DNA of 64,000 bases, from the NCBI GenBank assembly GCA_017347465.1, contig AP021858.1, forward strand, positions 1,444,472 through 1,508,471, in the 5' to 3' direction. Positions 24,023-32,370 of this stretch are shown here, one piece after another. Under the pieces are notes generated by a model. That model was not told where the DNA came from, made no database searches, and saw only the letters and a program-made list of their open reading frames with translations. Within the stretch, counting starts at the first letter, position 1; each line of letters starts with the position of its first letter. A program made the position numbers and the translations under genes. This DNA is from Candidatus Nitrosymbiomonas proteolyticus (GTDB lineage Bacteria > Armatimonadota > Fimbriimonadia > Fimbriimonadales > Fimbriimonadaceae).

Positions 24023-24632
24023 GTCGCCCGAGGCGGGCTTGTTGTTTGAAGAGGGTGTTGCGGGGATCGATGAAGCTGGCAGGGGCCCCCTTGCAGGTCC
24101 CGTCGTCGCGGCGGCGGTGATCCTCCCGAGCGGATTCGACACCCTTGGCCTCGACGACTCCAAGAAGCTCACTTTCCAGCAGCGGGAGGAGTGGGCCGAG
24201 AAGATTCGCTTCAAGGCGCATTGGGGACTCGCGATCGTCGGACCCAGTCAAATCGACCGTACGAACATCCTCCAAGCGACGTTTCAAGCGATGCTCGATG
24301 CTTATTTGTCGCTCCCCATGCGCCCCACTGCGGTTCGCGTCGATGGGAATCAGGTACCTCCGGGGATCGATGTGCCGTGCAGCGCATGGGTCAAGGGCGA
24401 TTCAAAGCACACGGCCATCGCCGCGGCTTCGATCCTCGCCAAGACCGAGCGCGACTCGCTGATGCGGGGGTTTGCCACGTTGTACCCAGGCTACGGGTTC
24501 GAGAGGCACTTCGGATATGCGTCCCCCGAGCATCTCGAAGCGATCGAAAGACTTGGGCCGTGTCCCCTTCACCGGATGTCGTTTCGGCCCTTGCGGAAGG
24601 ATGAGCAGGCTTGCCTAACCTTCGACGCGTAG
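23991..24632 (+). CDS. rnhB: Ribonuclease HII
   Basis: A 213-residue RNase HII that removes ribonucleotides and RNA primers from DNA. The catalytic GIDEAGRGPLAGPVV motif supplies Asp27 and Glu28; further acidic residues are in VRVDGN and the AAASILAKTERD segment. ATG 23991 is preferred over 23964 because the family begins here; it overlaps lipB by 32 bases. The C-terminus RPLRKDEQACLTFDA is a short unconserved tail and overlaps the next gene by 22 bases. Confidence 0.94.
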   Translation: MNLLDFNTSPESPEAGLLFEEGVAGIDEAGRGPLAGPVVAAAVILPSGFDTLGLDDSKKLTFQQREEWAEKIRFKAHWGLAIVGPSQIDRTNILQATFQAMLDAYLSLPMRPTAVRVDGNQVPPGIDVPCSAWVKGDSKHTAIAAASILAKTERDSLMRGFATLYPGYGFERHFGYASPEHLEAIERLGPCPLHRMSFRPLRKDEQACLTFDA

Positions 24633-24961
24633 GCCGCGAGGCCGAAGACCGGGCCGCCGCCTACCTCGAATCCCTCGGGTACACCGTAATCGCGCGGAGG
24701 TTTCAGGCCAGGCACGGGGAGATCGACCTCGTCGCCTTGGACGGAGCGACGATGGTGTTTGTCGAAGTGAAGATGCGGCGAGGCGCCGAGTCCCATCCCG
24801 AAGATGCGGTCGATCGGACGAAGAAGAAGCGAATCGTGGAGTCCGCGCGGGAATTCCTCGAAGCCTACGAAGGGCCGGACGTCGAAGTGCGATTCGACGT
24901 TGTGACTGTGGCGTCGGGGCGGCTGACCCACCTTCCCGACGCGTTCTGGCCGGAGGACTGA
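24611..24961 (+). CDS. UPF0102 (YraN-like) endonuclease-fold protein
   Basis: A 116-residue member of the YraN/UPF0102 family, which has the restriction-endonuclease-like fold. GREAEDRAAAYLESLGYTVIARRF and GEIDLVALDGATMVFVEVKMR carry the E...D...ExK pattern. It commonly follows rnhB, as here, where it overlaps by 22 bases from TTG 24611. The cellular role is unsettled; a Holliday-junction or DNA-repair role is often proposed. Confidence 0.9.
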   Translation: MPNLRRVGREAEDRAAAYLESLGYTVIARRFQARHGEIDLVALDGATMVFVEVKMRRGAESHPEDAVDRTKKKRIVESAREFLEAYEGPDVEVRFDVVTVASGRLTHLPDAFWPED

Positions 24962-24973
24962 TCGGGCTGGGCC

Positions 24974-24979
24974 CATAAT
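24974..24979 (+). promoter_or_regulatory. -10 box just upstream of crcB
   Basis: CATAAT lies 5 nt before ATG 24985. Transcription would start at the A of the ATG. No fluoride riboswitch can fit in the 23 bases between yraN and crcB. Confidence 0.4.
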
Positions 24980-24984
24980 GGGCT

Positions 24985-25374
24985 ATGTCGGGTTGGGAAA
25001 GAGCCCTCTATGTCGGCCTCGGCGGAATGCTCGGCTCGCTGGCAAGGTATTGGGTCGGCGGTTGGGTCCAAAGCCGCACAGGCGCGGTGTTTCCTTGGGG
25101 AACGCTCTGCGTCAACCTGCTGGGCTCATTTCTGTTGGGGCTCTTGATGGGCGTTGCGCTGAGGGAGAACGTCCCGCTCAGCGCCCGGCTCTTTCTCGGA
25201 GTGGGGGTACTTGGAGGCTTCACCACGTTCTCCACGCTGTCTTACGAGACGCTTCAATTGATTACCGGTCGAAGCTGGGGGCTTGCGCTCTTGAACGCAG
25301 GGGGGAGCGTCGTCGCGGGCTTGATTTCCGCTGGACTCGGCATTGTCGTCGCGAGGGCGATAGGAGGCGCTTGA
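24985..25374 (+). CDS. crcB: Fluoride ion channel CrcB/Fluc
   Basis: A 129-residue four-helix fluoride exporter. GGMLGSLARYWVG, PWGTLCVNLLGSFLLG and GGFTTFSTLSYET are the family signatures, including the Asn and Phe-box residues of the dual-topology Fluc channel. A single gene implies a homodimer. It is followed one base after its stop by DUF190, its usual partner. A CATAAT box 5 nt upstream suggests its own leaderless transcript. Confidence 0.95.
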   Translation: MSGWERALYVGLGGMLGSLARYWVGGWVQSRTGAVFPWGTLCVNLLGSFLLGLLMGVALRENVPLSARLFLGVGVLGGFTTFSTLSYETLQLITGRSWGLALLNAGGSVVAGLISAGLGIVVARAIGGA

Positions 25375-25375
25375 G

Positions 25376-25717
25376 ATGATTATCGAAGGACCCGGAAAGG
25401 CGGTGCGGGTGTTTGTGGGCGAGGCCGACCACCATCACGGGGAGCCGCTCTATGCCGCCATTGTCAAGCGCGCCCGTGAGGCTGGGCTCGCGGGAGCGAC
25501 CGTTGTTCGAGGATCGATGGGTTTCGGGGCGAACAGCCGGATTCATACGGCGAGCATCCTTCGACTCTCTGAAGACCTCCCGGTCATCATCGAGATCGTC
25601 GACATCCCGGAGCGCATCGAGGAGTTCCTGCCTGTCCTTCACGAGATGGTCGATGAGGGGCTCGTGATGACGTGGGACGTTCAGATCGAACGGTATGTGC
25701 ATTCGAATCAGGAGTAG
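25376..25717 (+). CDS. DUF190 protein, partner of CrcB
   Basis: A 113-residue DUF190 protein. The family pattern is FVGEADHHHGEPLYAAIVKRAREAGLAGATVVRG, then GFGA..RIHTASILRLSEDLPVIIEIVD and a helix with ERIEEFLPVL. The fold is PII-like, and the gene is almost always beside crcB, so a role in fluoride resistance is inferred. The translation start at 25376 is one base from the crcB stop. Confidence 0.9.
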   Translation: MIIEGPGKAVRVFVGEADHHHGEPLYAAIVKRAREAGLAGATVVRGSMGFGANSRIHTASILRLSEDLPVIIEIVDIPERIEEFLPVLHEMVDEGLVMTWDVQIERYVHSNQE

Positions 25718-25735
25718 GCCCGAAAGGCTTGGGGA

Positions 25736-26722
25736 TCAACCGCGACCGGATTGATCGGGGATCGAAGGCATATCCGAGAAGTCCTCGAGCGCCCGCCCTG
25801 CGGAGTAGTTCCCCATGAGTCCCATCAGCGCCTGGATTCTCCTTTCGACGGGAGGGTGGGTGCTGAACAGGCTATTGAGGCTCTCGCTGAACTTATGGAG
25901 CGGGTTGACGATATAGAGATGCTCGGTCGCGGCGTTGGCGTTTTCGAGCGGCGTGGGGTCGCTGGCAATCTTCTTGAGCGCACGCGCAAGTCCTTCGGGG
26001 TAGCGGGTGAGTTGAGCGGCGGTCGCATCGGCCAGGTATTCGCGCTGGCGGCTGACTGCCATGTGGAGCAGCATCGAAAACAGCGGCGCGAGGATGGAAA
26101 GGAGGATCGCGAGGACGAGGAAAATCGCCGATCCTGAGTCGTTGTCGCGGCTCCTTCGCCCGCCTCCGTGCCAGAGGATCCTCCGGAGCGAATACGCGAG
26201 CAGCGGGATCAGCCCTGCCACCATCGCGATTGTGGTCATGAACCGTATGTCGTAATTGCGGACGTGGGCGATCTCGTGGGCCATCACCCCCTGCAGTTCG
26301 TCTCGATCGAGGCGGGAAAGGATCCCGGACGTGAACACGACGACCGCATTTTTTGGGTCGGGGCCGGTCGCAAACGCGTTCGGGGAGGGCGAGTCGATCA
26401 CCATGACCTTGGGCTTGGGGATTCCGGCAGCGATCGCCATTTCTTCGGCGACGTTGTCGAGAACGCGGAACTCATCGCGCGTAGCCTCCCTTGCGCCCGA
26501 CAGCGCCAAGATCACCTTGCTGCCCGCATACCGCGCAAACAAAGCTACGGCCACGCCCAAGGCAGCCGCGAGCGCAGCCCCAAGGGGCCATGCGTTCGGA
26601 TCGAGCACCCCTCCCGTGACCGCTCCCAACGCAGCCAGAAGCAGTACCATCAAGAAGGAGTAGAACCAACTCGCCCGGACGTTTGCCGCGATCTGCTCGT
26701 GGAGGGTTCGTTTTGCTGCCAT
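25736..26722 (-). CDS. htpX: HtpX-like membrane zinc protease
   Basis: A 328-residue M48 metalloprotease. The HExxH site is His149-Glu150-His153 (MAHEIAHVRN), with a third ligand from the REYLADA segment. Helices are at about 20-40, 48-66, 165-185 and 200-225. HtpX degrades misfolded membrane proteins. SPSPNAFATGPDPKNAVVVFTSG is the conserved strand-forming block of the family. It is convergent with the DUF190 gene. Confidence 0.93.
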   Translation of the reverse strand: MAAKRTLHEQIAANVRASWFYSFLMVLLLAALGAVTGGVLDPNAWPLGAALAAALGVAVALFARYAGSKVILALSGAREATRDEFRVLDNVAEEMAIAAGIPKPKVMVIDSPSPNAFATGPDPKNAVVVFTSGILSRLDRDELQGVMAHEIAHVRNYDIRFMTTIAMVAGLIPLLAYSLRRILWHGGGRRSRDNDSGSAIFLVLAILLSILAPLFSMLLHMAVSRQREYLADATAAQLTRYPEGLARALKKIASDPTPLENANAATEHLYIVNPLHKFSESLNSLFSTHPPVERRIQALMGLMGNYSAGRALEDFSDMPSIPDQSGRG

Positions 26723-26866
26723 GTTCGACCTTCAAAGTCTACGTTGTTTCGCGCCGCTTCGATGCGCCGTTAGACCCGATCGAGTCGGAGATTCGTAAGC
26801 TAGGGGTTCGATCCTCTCGAACAGCGATCTTGTGGGATCGGTTATTCTGAGTGCAGGAACCTCTCG

Positions 26867-28969
26867 ATGAAGTACCTTGCGATCGTTGCCGCAGCCCTCA
26901 CCATGAGCTCTCCTGGCCTTCAGCAAACCGAGCCCGAACCGCTCGAACCGACGCCTTCGCCCCGCCAACTGGCTTGGCAGAGACTCGAATACTACGCGTT
27001 CGTTCATTTCGGGCCCAATACCTTCACCGACAGGGAGTGGGGGGAGGGCACCGAAAGTCCGGAGACGTTCCTGCCGACCGCCCTCGATTGCCGGCAATGG
27101 GCAAGGGTCGCCAAGGAAGCGGGGATGAAGGGCATTATCCTCACAGCGAAGCACCATGACGGCTTCTGCCTGTGGCCTTCGAAGCAGAGCCGGCATACGG
27201 TCGCTCAAAGCCGTTGGAAACAGGGCAAGGGCGACGTCGTACGGGAACTGAGCGATGCTTGCAAGGAGTTCGGACTCGAGTTTGGCGTGTACGTCTCGCC
27301 CTGGGATCGAAATCACCCAAAGTACGGAACCCCTGAGTACAACGATGTGTTCGTGGCGACCCTCACCGAACTGTTGACCGGGTATGGCCCGATCTTCGAA
27401 GTGTGGTTTGATGGCGCGAATGGGGAGGGCCCGAACGGAAAACGTCAAGAGTACGACTGGCCGAGGTTCATCGCCACGGTGCGAAGTTTGCAGCCTGAAG
27501 CGGTGATTTTCAGCGATGCGGGTCCCGATGTGAGATGGGTCGGCAACGAACAGGGCTTTGCGGGCGAAACGAACTGGAGTCTGCTGAACCGCGATGAGTT
27601 CGTTCCGGGGACTCCTCGCTACCGCGAACTGACGCAGGGTCACGAAAACGGTTCCCACTGGGTTCCTGCGGAGTGCGACGTTTCGATTCGACCCGGCTGG
27701 TTCTATCACCCCTCCGAAGACGGCCAGGTCAAGTCCGTCCAACACCTACTCGGAATCTACTTGCTTTCGGTCGGACGGAACGCCAACCTCCTCTTGAACT
27801 TGCCGGTCGACCGGCGCGGGCTGGTCCATGAGAACGATGTCGGCAGGCTTCGCGAACTCCGGAAGGTCCTCGACACGATCTTCGCCCACGACCTTGCTCG
27901 CGGCGCGGATGTCTCGGCCTCGAACGCTCGGTCCGACGGTTTTTCACCCGCGAGGGCGGTGGACGGTGACCCTGAAAGCTTTTGGGCGACGACGAACGCG
28001 ACGAGATCGGCATGGCTCGAGTTGCGGTTTCCCAGCCCAACTCCTCTCAACACCGTGGTCCTCCGCGAGCCGATCCGATTGGGGCAGCGAGTGAAGTCGT
28101 TCCGAGTTCAGGCTCAGGTCGAGGGCCAATGGGTCTTGATCGGTCTCGGTACCACGATAGGCAACAGGCGCATCGTAACGACGGATACCGTGTACGCCAC
28201 GGCTCTGCGCGTGGGCATCGAAGACTCGAAGGCATGCCCGTTGCTTTCGTCGGTCGAAGTGTACGCGGCCCCTCCCACGGCGTTCATCGACACCCCCGAC
28301 CGCGACTTCCTCGATTCCCTGCGAGTGACGCTCAGCAGCGACGACTCCCGAGCGGAGATTCGATACACCCTCGACGGCGCGGAGCCCACCCAGGCGTCCC
28401 CGCTATACCGCGGTCCGTTCGAGCTTCGAGAATCGGCGACCTTGAAGGCTCGAGCGTTTCGCGGGGGGAAAGGGAGCCTTTGGCCCACCGAAGCGACGTT
28501 CAAGAAGCATGACGCTGCGAGCCTGAAGAAGCCCATTCACTTCGTACGCAAACCGGAAGACGGGCTCCTATGCGAGGTGTTCGAAGTGTCCTTGCAGAGC
28601 CTGGCCGACTTCAAAGGCGGGCAGTCCACACGAAAAGAAGTCGTCTCTACCCCAGCGCTGGGCGCGCAAACTCGGGACGAGCAGTTCGCGTTGCGGTTTT
28701 CGGGCGTCTTCCTCGCGCCGGAGGACGGGCTGTATGCGTTCTCATTGACCAGCGACGACGGCAGCCGACTTTGGATGCACGACGAGCTTACGGTGGACAA
28801 TGACGGGTTGCATGGCCCAGCCACTCGCAGGGCCGTGGTGGGGCTGAAGGCGGGGTATCACCCCCTCCGGATCGAGTACTTCAACGGCACGGGCGGGCGG
28901 GAACTCAAGGTCGAGGTAGTGGGACCTGGCGGCAAGAAGCTAGGCGGCCGGGAGAATTGGGCGCACTAA
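26867..28969 (+). CDS. Exported GH29 alpha-L-fucosidase with accessory domains
   Basis: A 700-residue secreted glycosidase. Signal peptide at 1-20. The GH29 barrel (about 30-345) has FVHFGPNTFTDREWG, the TAKHHDGFCLWPS signature and the nucleophile Asp182 in EVWFDGA. The acid/base Glu is variable in this family and not assigned. A galactose-binding-like (F5/8 type C) module follows at about 350-465, a chitobiase C-terminal-like strand (IRYTLDGAEPTQASPLYRGP) at about 480-545, and a PA14-like module (FSGVFLAPEDGLYAFSLTSDDGSRLW) at about 555-690. The ATG 26867 is the clear start. Likely removes terminal fucose from polysaccharides. Confidence 0.92.
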   Translation: MKYLAIVAAALTMSSPGLQQTEPEPLEPTPSPRQLAWQRLEYYAFVHFGPNTFTDREWGEGTESPETFLPTALDCRQWARVAKEAGMKGIILTAKHHDGFCLWPSKQSRHTVAQSRWKQGKGDVVRELSDACKEFGLEFGVYVSPWDRNHPKYGTPEYNDVFVATLTELLTGYGPIFEVWFDGANGEGPNGKRQEYDWPRFIATVRSLQPEAVIFSDAGPDVRWVGNEQGFAGETNWSLLNRDEFVPGTPRYRELTQGHENGSHWVPAECDVSIRPGWFYHPSEDGQVKSVQHLLGIYLLSVGRNANLLLNLPVDRRGLVHENDVGRLRELRKVLDTIFAHDLARGADVSASNARSDGFSPARAVDGDPESFWATTNATRSAWLELRFPSPTPLNTVVLREPIRLGQRVKSFRVQAQVEGQWVLIGLGTTIGNRRIVTTDTVYATALRVGIEDSKACPLLSSVEVYAAPPTAFIDTPDRDFLDSLRVTLSSDDSRAEIRYTLDGAEPTQASPLYRGPFELRESATLKARAFRGGKGSLWPTEATFKKHDAASLKKPIHFVRKPEDGLLCEVFEVSLQSLADFKGGQSTRKEVVSTPALGAQTRDEQFALRFSGVFLAPEDGLYAFSLTSDDGSRLWMHDELTVDNDGLHGPATRRAVVGLKAGYHPLRIEYFNGTGGRELKVEVVGPGGKKLGGRENWAH

Positions 28970-28972
28970 GGG

Positions 28973-29986
28973 TCAGAACTTCGCGATCCGTCGGGCGGCG
29001 TCGCAAATCTTCTCAACGGACGGCAGCACTTTGAGTTCGAGCGGCTTGGCCCACGGCACGGGAGTGTCGGAACGAGTCACTCGAAGCGGCGGCGCGTCGA
29101 GGTGTTCGAAGCTCAGTTCGCAAATGCGGGCCACGACTTCGCCTGCGAAACCGCACGTCTTGGGAGCTTCGTTCACGACCAATGCTCGGTTGGTCTTCTT
29201 CACCGACTCGATGATCGTGGCTTCGTCGAGCGGCACGAGCGTTCTCAAGTCTATGACCTCCATTTCGATGCCTTCCTCGGCGAGCTTGTCGGCGGCGTGA
29301 AGGCAATGGTATACGTTCTGGCCGTAGGTGATCGCCGTGAGGTCTCGCCCCTCGCGCCGAATTGAGGCCTGGCCAAACGGAATCGTGAAGTCCTTTCCGG
29401 GGAGTTCTTCCGCGATCTCTCGCAGGCGGTAGAGCTCCTTGACCTCGTAGAAGAGCACGGGGTTGGGGTCACGCAGCGCGGCCTTGAGGAGCCCCTTCGC
29501 GTCGCGGGGCGTGGAGGGGCAAACGACCTTGAGCCCAGGCGAGTGGCAGAACCACGCTTCGTTCATCTGGCTGTGGTAGAGCGCGCCTCCGCCGTAGGCC
29601 CCTGCAGGTCCGCGAATCACCACGTTGAGCGCCGCGTCGCCGGCCGTGCGGTAATGATAGGTCGCCAGCATGTTGACGATCTGATCGAACGCGCAGGAGA
29701 TGAAGTCGATGAACTGCATCTCAGCCATGACGGTTTTCCCGTTGAGCGCTGCGCCGACCGCAACGCCCACGATCGCGGCTTCGCTGATCGGCATATCGAT
29801 CACTCGCTGTTCGCCGTACTTCGCTTGGAGGCCATCCGTCACTCCGAACGCCCCACCCAGGAGGCCGATGTCCTCGCCGAGGCACAGCATATCCGGATTG
29901 GAACCTAACTCCTCGTCCAGGGCTTCCCGGATCGCCATGAGGTAGTTCGACTTGATGGTTTCGGTAGCGGGTGCGGCTGCGCTCAT
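28973..29986 (-). CDS. 2-oxoacid dehydrogenase E1 beta (branched-chain/pyruvate type), copy 1
   Basis: A 337-residue transketolase-like E1 beta subunit. EDIGLLGGAFGVTDGL, the VIDMPISEAAIVGVAVGAAL block, GPAGAYGGGALYHSQ and GLKVVCPSTPRDAKGLL are family signatures; the C-terminal half carries ELKVLPS. The GG-YHSQ pattern resembles the branched-chain enzyme more than pyruvate dehydrogenase. It follows E1 alpha by 2 bases (ATG 29986). With E2 and E3 it would oxidatively decarboxylate a 2-oxoacid; those partners are not encoded here. Confidence 0.9.
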   Translation of the reverse strand: MSAAAPATETIKSNYLMAIREALDEELGSNPDMLCLGEDIGLLGGAFGVTDGLQAKYGEQRVIDMPISEAAIVGVAVGAALNGKTVMAEMQFIDFISCAFDQIVNMLATYHYRTAGDAALNVVIRGPAGAYGGGALYHSQMNEAWFCHSPGLKVVCPSTPRDAKGLLKAALRDPNPVLFYEVKELYRLREIAEELPGKDFTIPFGQASIRREGRDLTAITYGQNVYHCLHAADKLAEEGIEMEVIDLRTLVPLDEATIIESVKKTNRALVVNEAPKTCGFAGEVVARICELSFEHLDAPPLRVTRSDTPVPWAKPLELKVLPSVEKICDAARRIAKF

Positions 29987-29988
29987 GT

Positions 29989-31176
29989 CTACTCTTTGAA
30001 AACCCACATCTCGGCTTCGGCTTCGTCGGGAACTGGCGACGCCAGGGCAGCCTCAACGCCCTCGCGGAGGTATTCGACGACTTCGGGCGGGAAGTCCTCA
30101 TCGCGCACTTCGGTGGCGCTGCGGCCCTCGGGCTGGTATCGGTCGGCTTCCTCTTGAGTGAGAATCCCTTCCTTCACGAGCCTGGCCTTGAACACTGCGA
30201 TCGGATCTCGGCTTCGGCCCCGTTCGACCTCTTCCGCAGGCCGGTACCTCGCCGCGCGGTCGTCGTCATGGTCGCCATGGCCGTAAGCCCGGAAGGTCTT
30301 GCACTCGACGATGCTCGGACCCTTTCCTGCCCGCGCCCACTCGACCGCATCCATCACTTTGTCGTAGACGTCCCAAGCGTCTTGCCCGTCGGCGACGAGA
30401 CCGGGAATCCCATATCCCTTCGCGCGATCCGCGACGTCTTCGGTCGGCACTTCAAGGTGTACGGGAGTTCCATAAGCCCACTGGTTGTTCTCGATGACCG
30501 TGATCACCGGAAGCTTATGAACCGCCGCGAAGTTGATCGCCTCGTGAAAGATCCCTTGCGCCGTGGAACCTTCGCCGTTGTAGGTCACGGCCACAGTGTT
30601 CTCGCCGTTCAACCTGTCGGCCAGTACGACACCGGCGGCAACGGGAATCGTCCCCGCCAGCATCGAAGTTGAGTGAATGATGCGCTTTTCCTTGCTGCCG
30701 ATATGCGACCAGTTGTCGCGGGCTCGCCCTGGAGAGCCGACCTTTCCCCACACCTGGCAGCAAACCTCTTGGATGCTCATGCCCATCCTTCCGGACCTCC
30801 GCAGCCCTCCGCGGGCGTCCTTGAGAAAGAACGCCGGCATGTCGCGGTGGATCGGGCTGATCCAGTCTCTCGGTTCGAGAGCGTACAGCGAACCCACGAG
30901 GACGGCCTCTTGGTTGTGAGACGAGTAGAGGGTGCCTCGCAACCGCCCGCGCCGCTTCTCCTTGACTAGCCGGACGTCGAAGTACCTCGCCAAGTAGAGG
31001 TGCATCAAAATTTCGAGATGCTCGTCCTTGGTGAGCCGTTGATGGGGCAGGGTAGTCGCTTCTCCCTTTCTCTTACCTTGCTTCTCCGGCGACGTCACTG
31101 AAGTGGGTGTGGCGCTCAATTGACTCAATCCTGAAATCGGCGGTCGGGTCCCGCAACCTCCGAGAACGAGGTTCAT
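29989..31176 (-). CDS. 2-oxoacid dehydrogenase E1 alpha, copy 1
   Basis: An E1 alpha subunit of up to 395 residues. Core from about residue 50: YLARYFDVRLVKEKRRGRLRGTLYSSHNQEAV, then RARDNWSHIGS and a thiamine diphosphate motif GEGS...IENNQWA. The usual GDG is GEG here, a conservative change. Phosphate-loop residues RAYGHGDHDDDRAARYR are intact. The N-terminal 50 residues are unconserved, and a TAAAAT sequence overlaps ATG 31176, so the true start may be further inside. Closest in style to branched-chain/acetoin type E1 alpha. Pairs with the beta gene downstream. Confidence 0.88.
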   Translation of the reverse strand: MNLVLGGCGTRPPISGLSQLSATPTSVTSPEKQGKRKGEATTLPHQRLTKDEHLEILMHLYLARYFDVRLVKEKRRGRLRGTLYSSHNQEAVLVGSLYALEPRDWISPIHRDMPAFFLKDARGGLRRSGRMGMSIQEVCCQVWGKVGSPGRARDNWSHIGSKEKRIIHSTSMLAGTIPVAAGVVLADRLNGENTVAVTYNGEGSTAQGIFHEAINFAAVHKLPVITVIENNQWAYGTPVHLEVPTEDVADRAKGYGIPGLVADGQDAWDVYDKVMDAVEWARAGKGPSIVECKTFRAYGHGDHDDDRAARYRPAEEVERGRSRDPIAVFKARLVKEGILTQEEADRYQPEGRSATEVRDEDFPPEVVEYLREGVEAALASPVPDEAEAEMWVFKE

Positions 31177-31325
31177 TTTACCCAAGCGAAGGTTGCGAAG
31201 GCAGGACGCCTGGCCCCTGGGCATGAGGGATTCTGGGGCGGCTCCGCAAGGTCCAAGCGGCCCCCCAAAATGCCGAAAGCGACGCCTTGAAGCGCCGCTT
31301 CCGAACCTGGGACGATCGAAGTGGG

Positions 31326-32297
31326 TTACTCGACGCCTTCGATAAAGCTATAGAAGGCTTCGGGCCCGCCATATCCGACGGTCTTCTTGAGGACGCCGCC
31401 ATCGGCGTTCAAGATCATCTGGGTCGGCATCGCGGTGACGCCATAGGCCTTCATCACGTCGGGTTGCAGATCGACGTCGATCTTGAGGAACACGAACTTC
31501 TTGGACAGTGCCTTGAAGCGGTCGGTGGTGAACACCTCGGCCTCAAGCGCCTTGCAGGGTCCGCACCACGTCGCAAAGAAGTCGGTGAAGATCAGCCGGT
31601 TGGATGCCTTCGCAGCCTTCTTCGCCTCTTCGAGGTTCGTGAACCACTTGTCGGACATTCGCTCCTCGGCGCTCAGTTCGCGGGCGTCTTGCGGCGCTCG
31701 GAAAGCGAACAGCGCCTCGGTCGCGGCTCCGATCTGGATCGACTTGGAGTCGAACAAGTACCGCTCGACATTCGCGCCGTTCTTGAACGCGAACTCGGCT
31801 TGGCGGGCCAGTCCATCCTCGCTGAAGTAGAACGTCACGGTTTTCGCGCCGCCGGGCATCTGAGCCTCGACGCCCGTCAGCGTCACCCCGCGCGACTTGC
31901 GCGCGCCCAGCACCTTGGTCGCGCCGGTTTCGATGTTCTTCCCAAAGAACGGCGCCCAAATGCCGACCTTGTCGTCCGACAGAAGCTGCGCGATCGACGC
32001 GTTCGATTGCTCGTCCGAATAATAGGTTTTCGCCCTCTTGTCGTAATACGTTACCTTAGTACCGTCGGCGACGATCAACTGAAAGTCCGAGTCGATCCTT
32101 AGCTTGTTGGGCTTAGCGAAGGCAACCGTATAGTTCGTTCGCGCGCCGTTGAGCGGCTGATAGGTGTATTCGGCCACAATCGAGTCCGCCGAAGAGAGCG
32201 CCTTGACAAAGCTCTGAATGTATTGCGTTCCGGAACCCTGCGCCACGGCAAATGCGACGATCGCGGCGGCAGGAACCCCAAGTAACCACTTCTTCAC
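31326..32297 (-). CDS. Exported chimera: LolA-like domain plus thioredoxin domain
   Basis: A 323-residue exported protein. After a signal peptide (KKWLLGVPAAAIVAFAVAQ), residues about 25-205 look like a LolA/outer-membrane lipoprotein carrier-like domain (YIQSFVKALSSADSIVAEYTYQ, KPNKLRIDSDFQLIVADG, a hallmark of such beta-cup proteins). Residues about 215-323 are a thioredoxin domain with redox motif WCGPC at 244-248, cis-Pro in AMPTQ and the DVDLQPDVMKAYGV strand. The likely start is GTG 32297, 8 nt after GGAGG. It could couple a disulfide or thiol step to a periplasmic carrier; the function is unknown. Confidence 0.8.
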   Translation of the reverse strand: MKKWLLGVPAAAIVAFAVAQGSGTQYIQSFVKALSSADSIVAEYTYQPLNGARTNYTVAFAKPNKLRIDSDFQLIVADGTKVTYYDKRAKTYYSDEQSNASIAQLLSDDKVGIWAPFFGKNIETGATKVLGARKSRGVTLTGVEAQMPGGAKTVTFYFSEDGLARQAEFAFKNGANVERYLFDSKSIQIGAATEALFAFRAPQDARELSAEERMSDKWFTNLEEAKKAAKASNRLIFTDFFATWCGPCKALEAEVFTTDRFKALSKKFVFLKIDVDLQPDVMKAYGVTAMPTQMILNADGGVLKKTVGYGGPEAFYSFIEGVE

Positions 32298-32370
32298 AGG
32301 ATTCACCTCCAATCAAAACTAGCGGGAGCATGGACCGCTCCGCCCGTCCAATAGATAATACTGTACTTCT

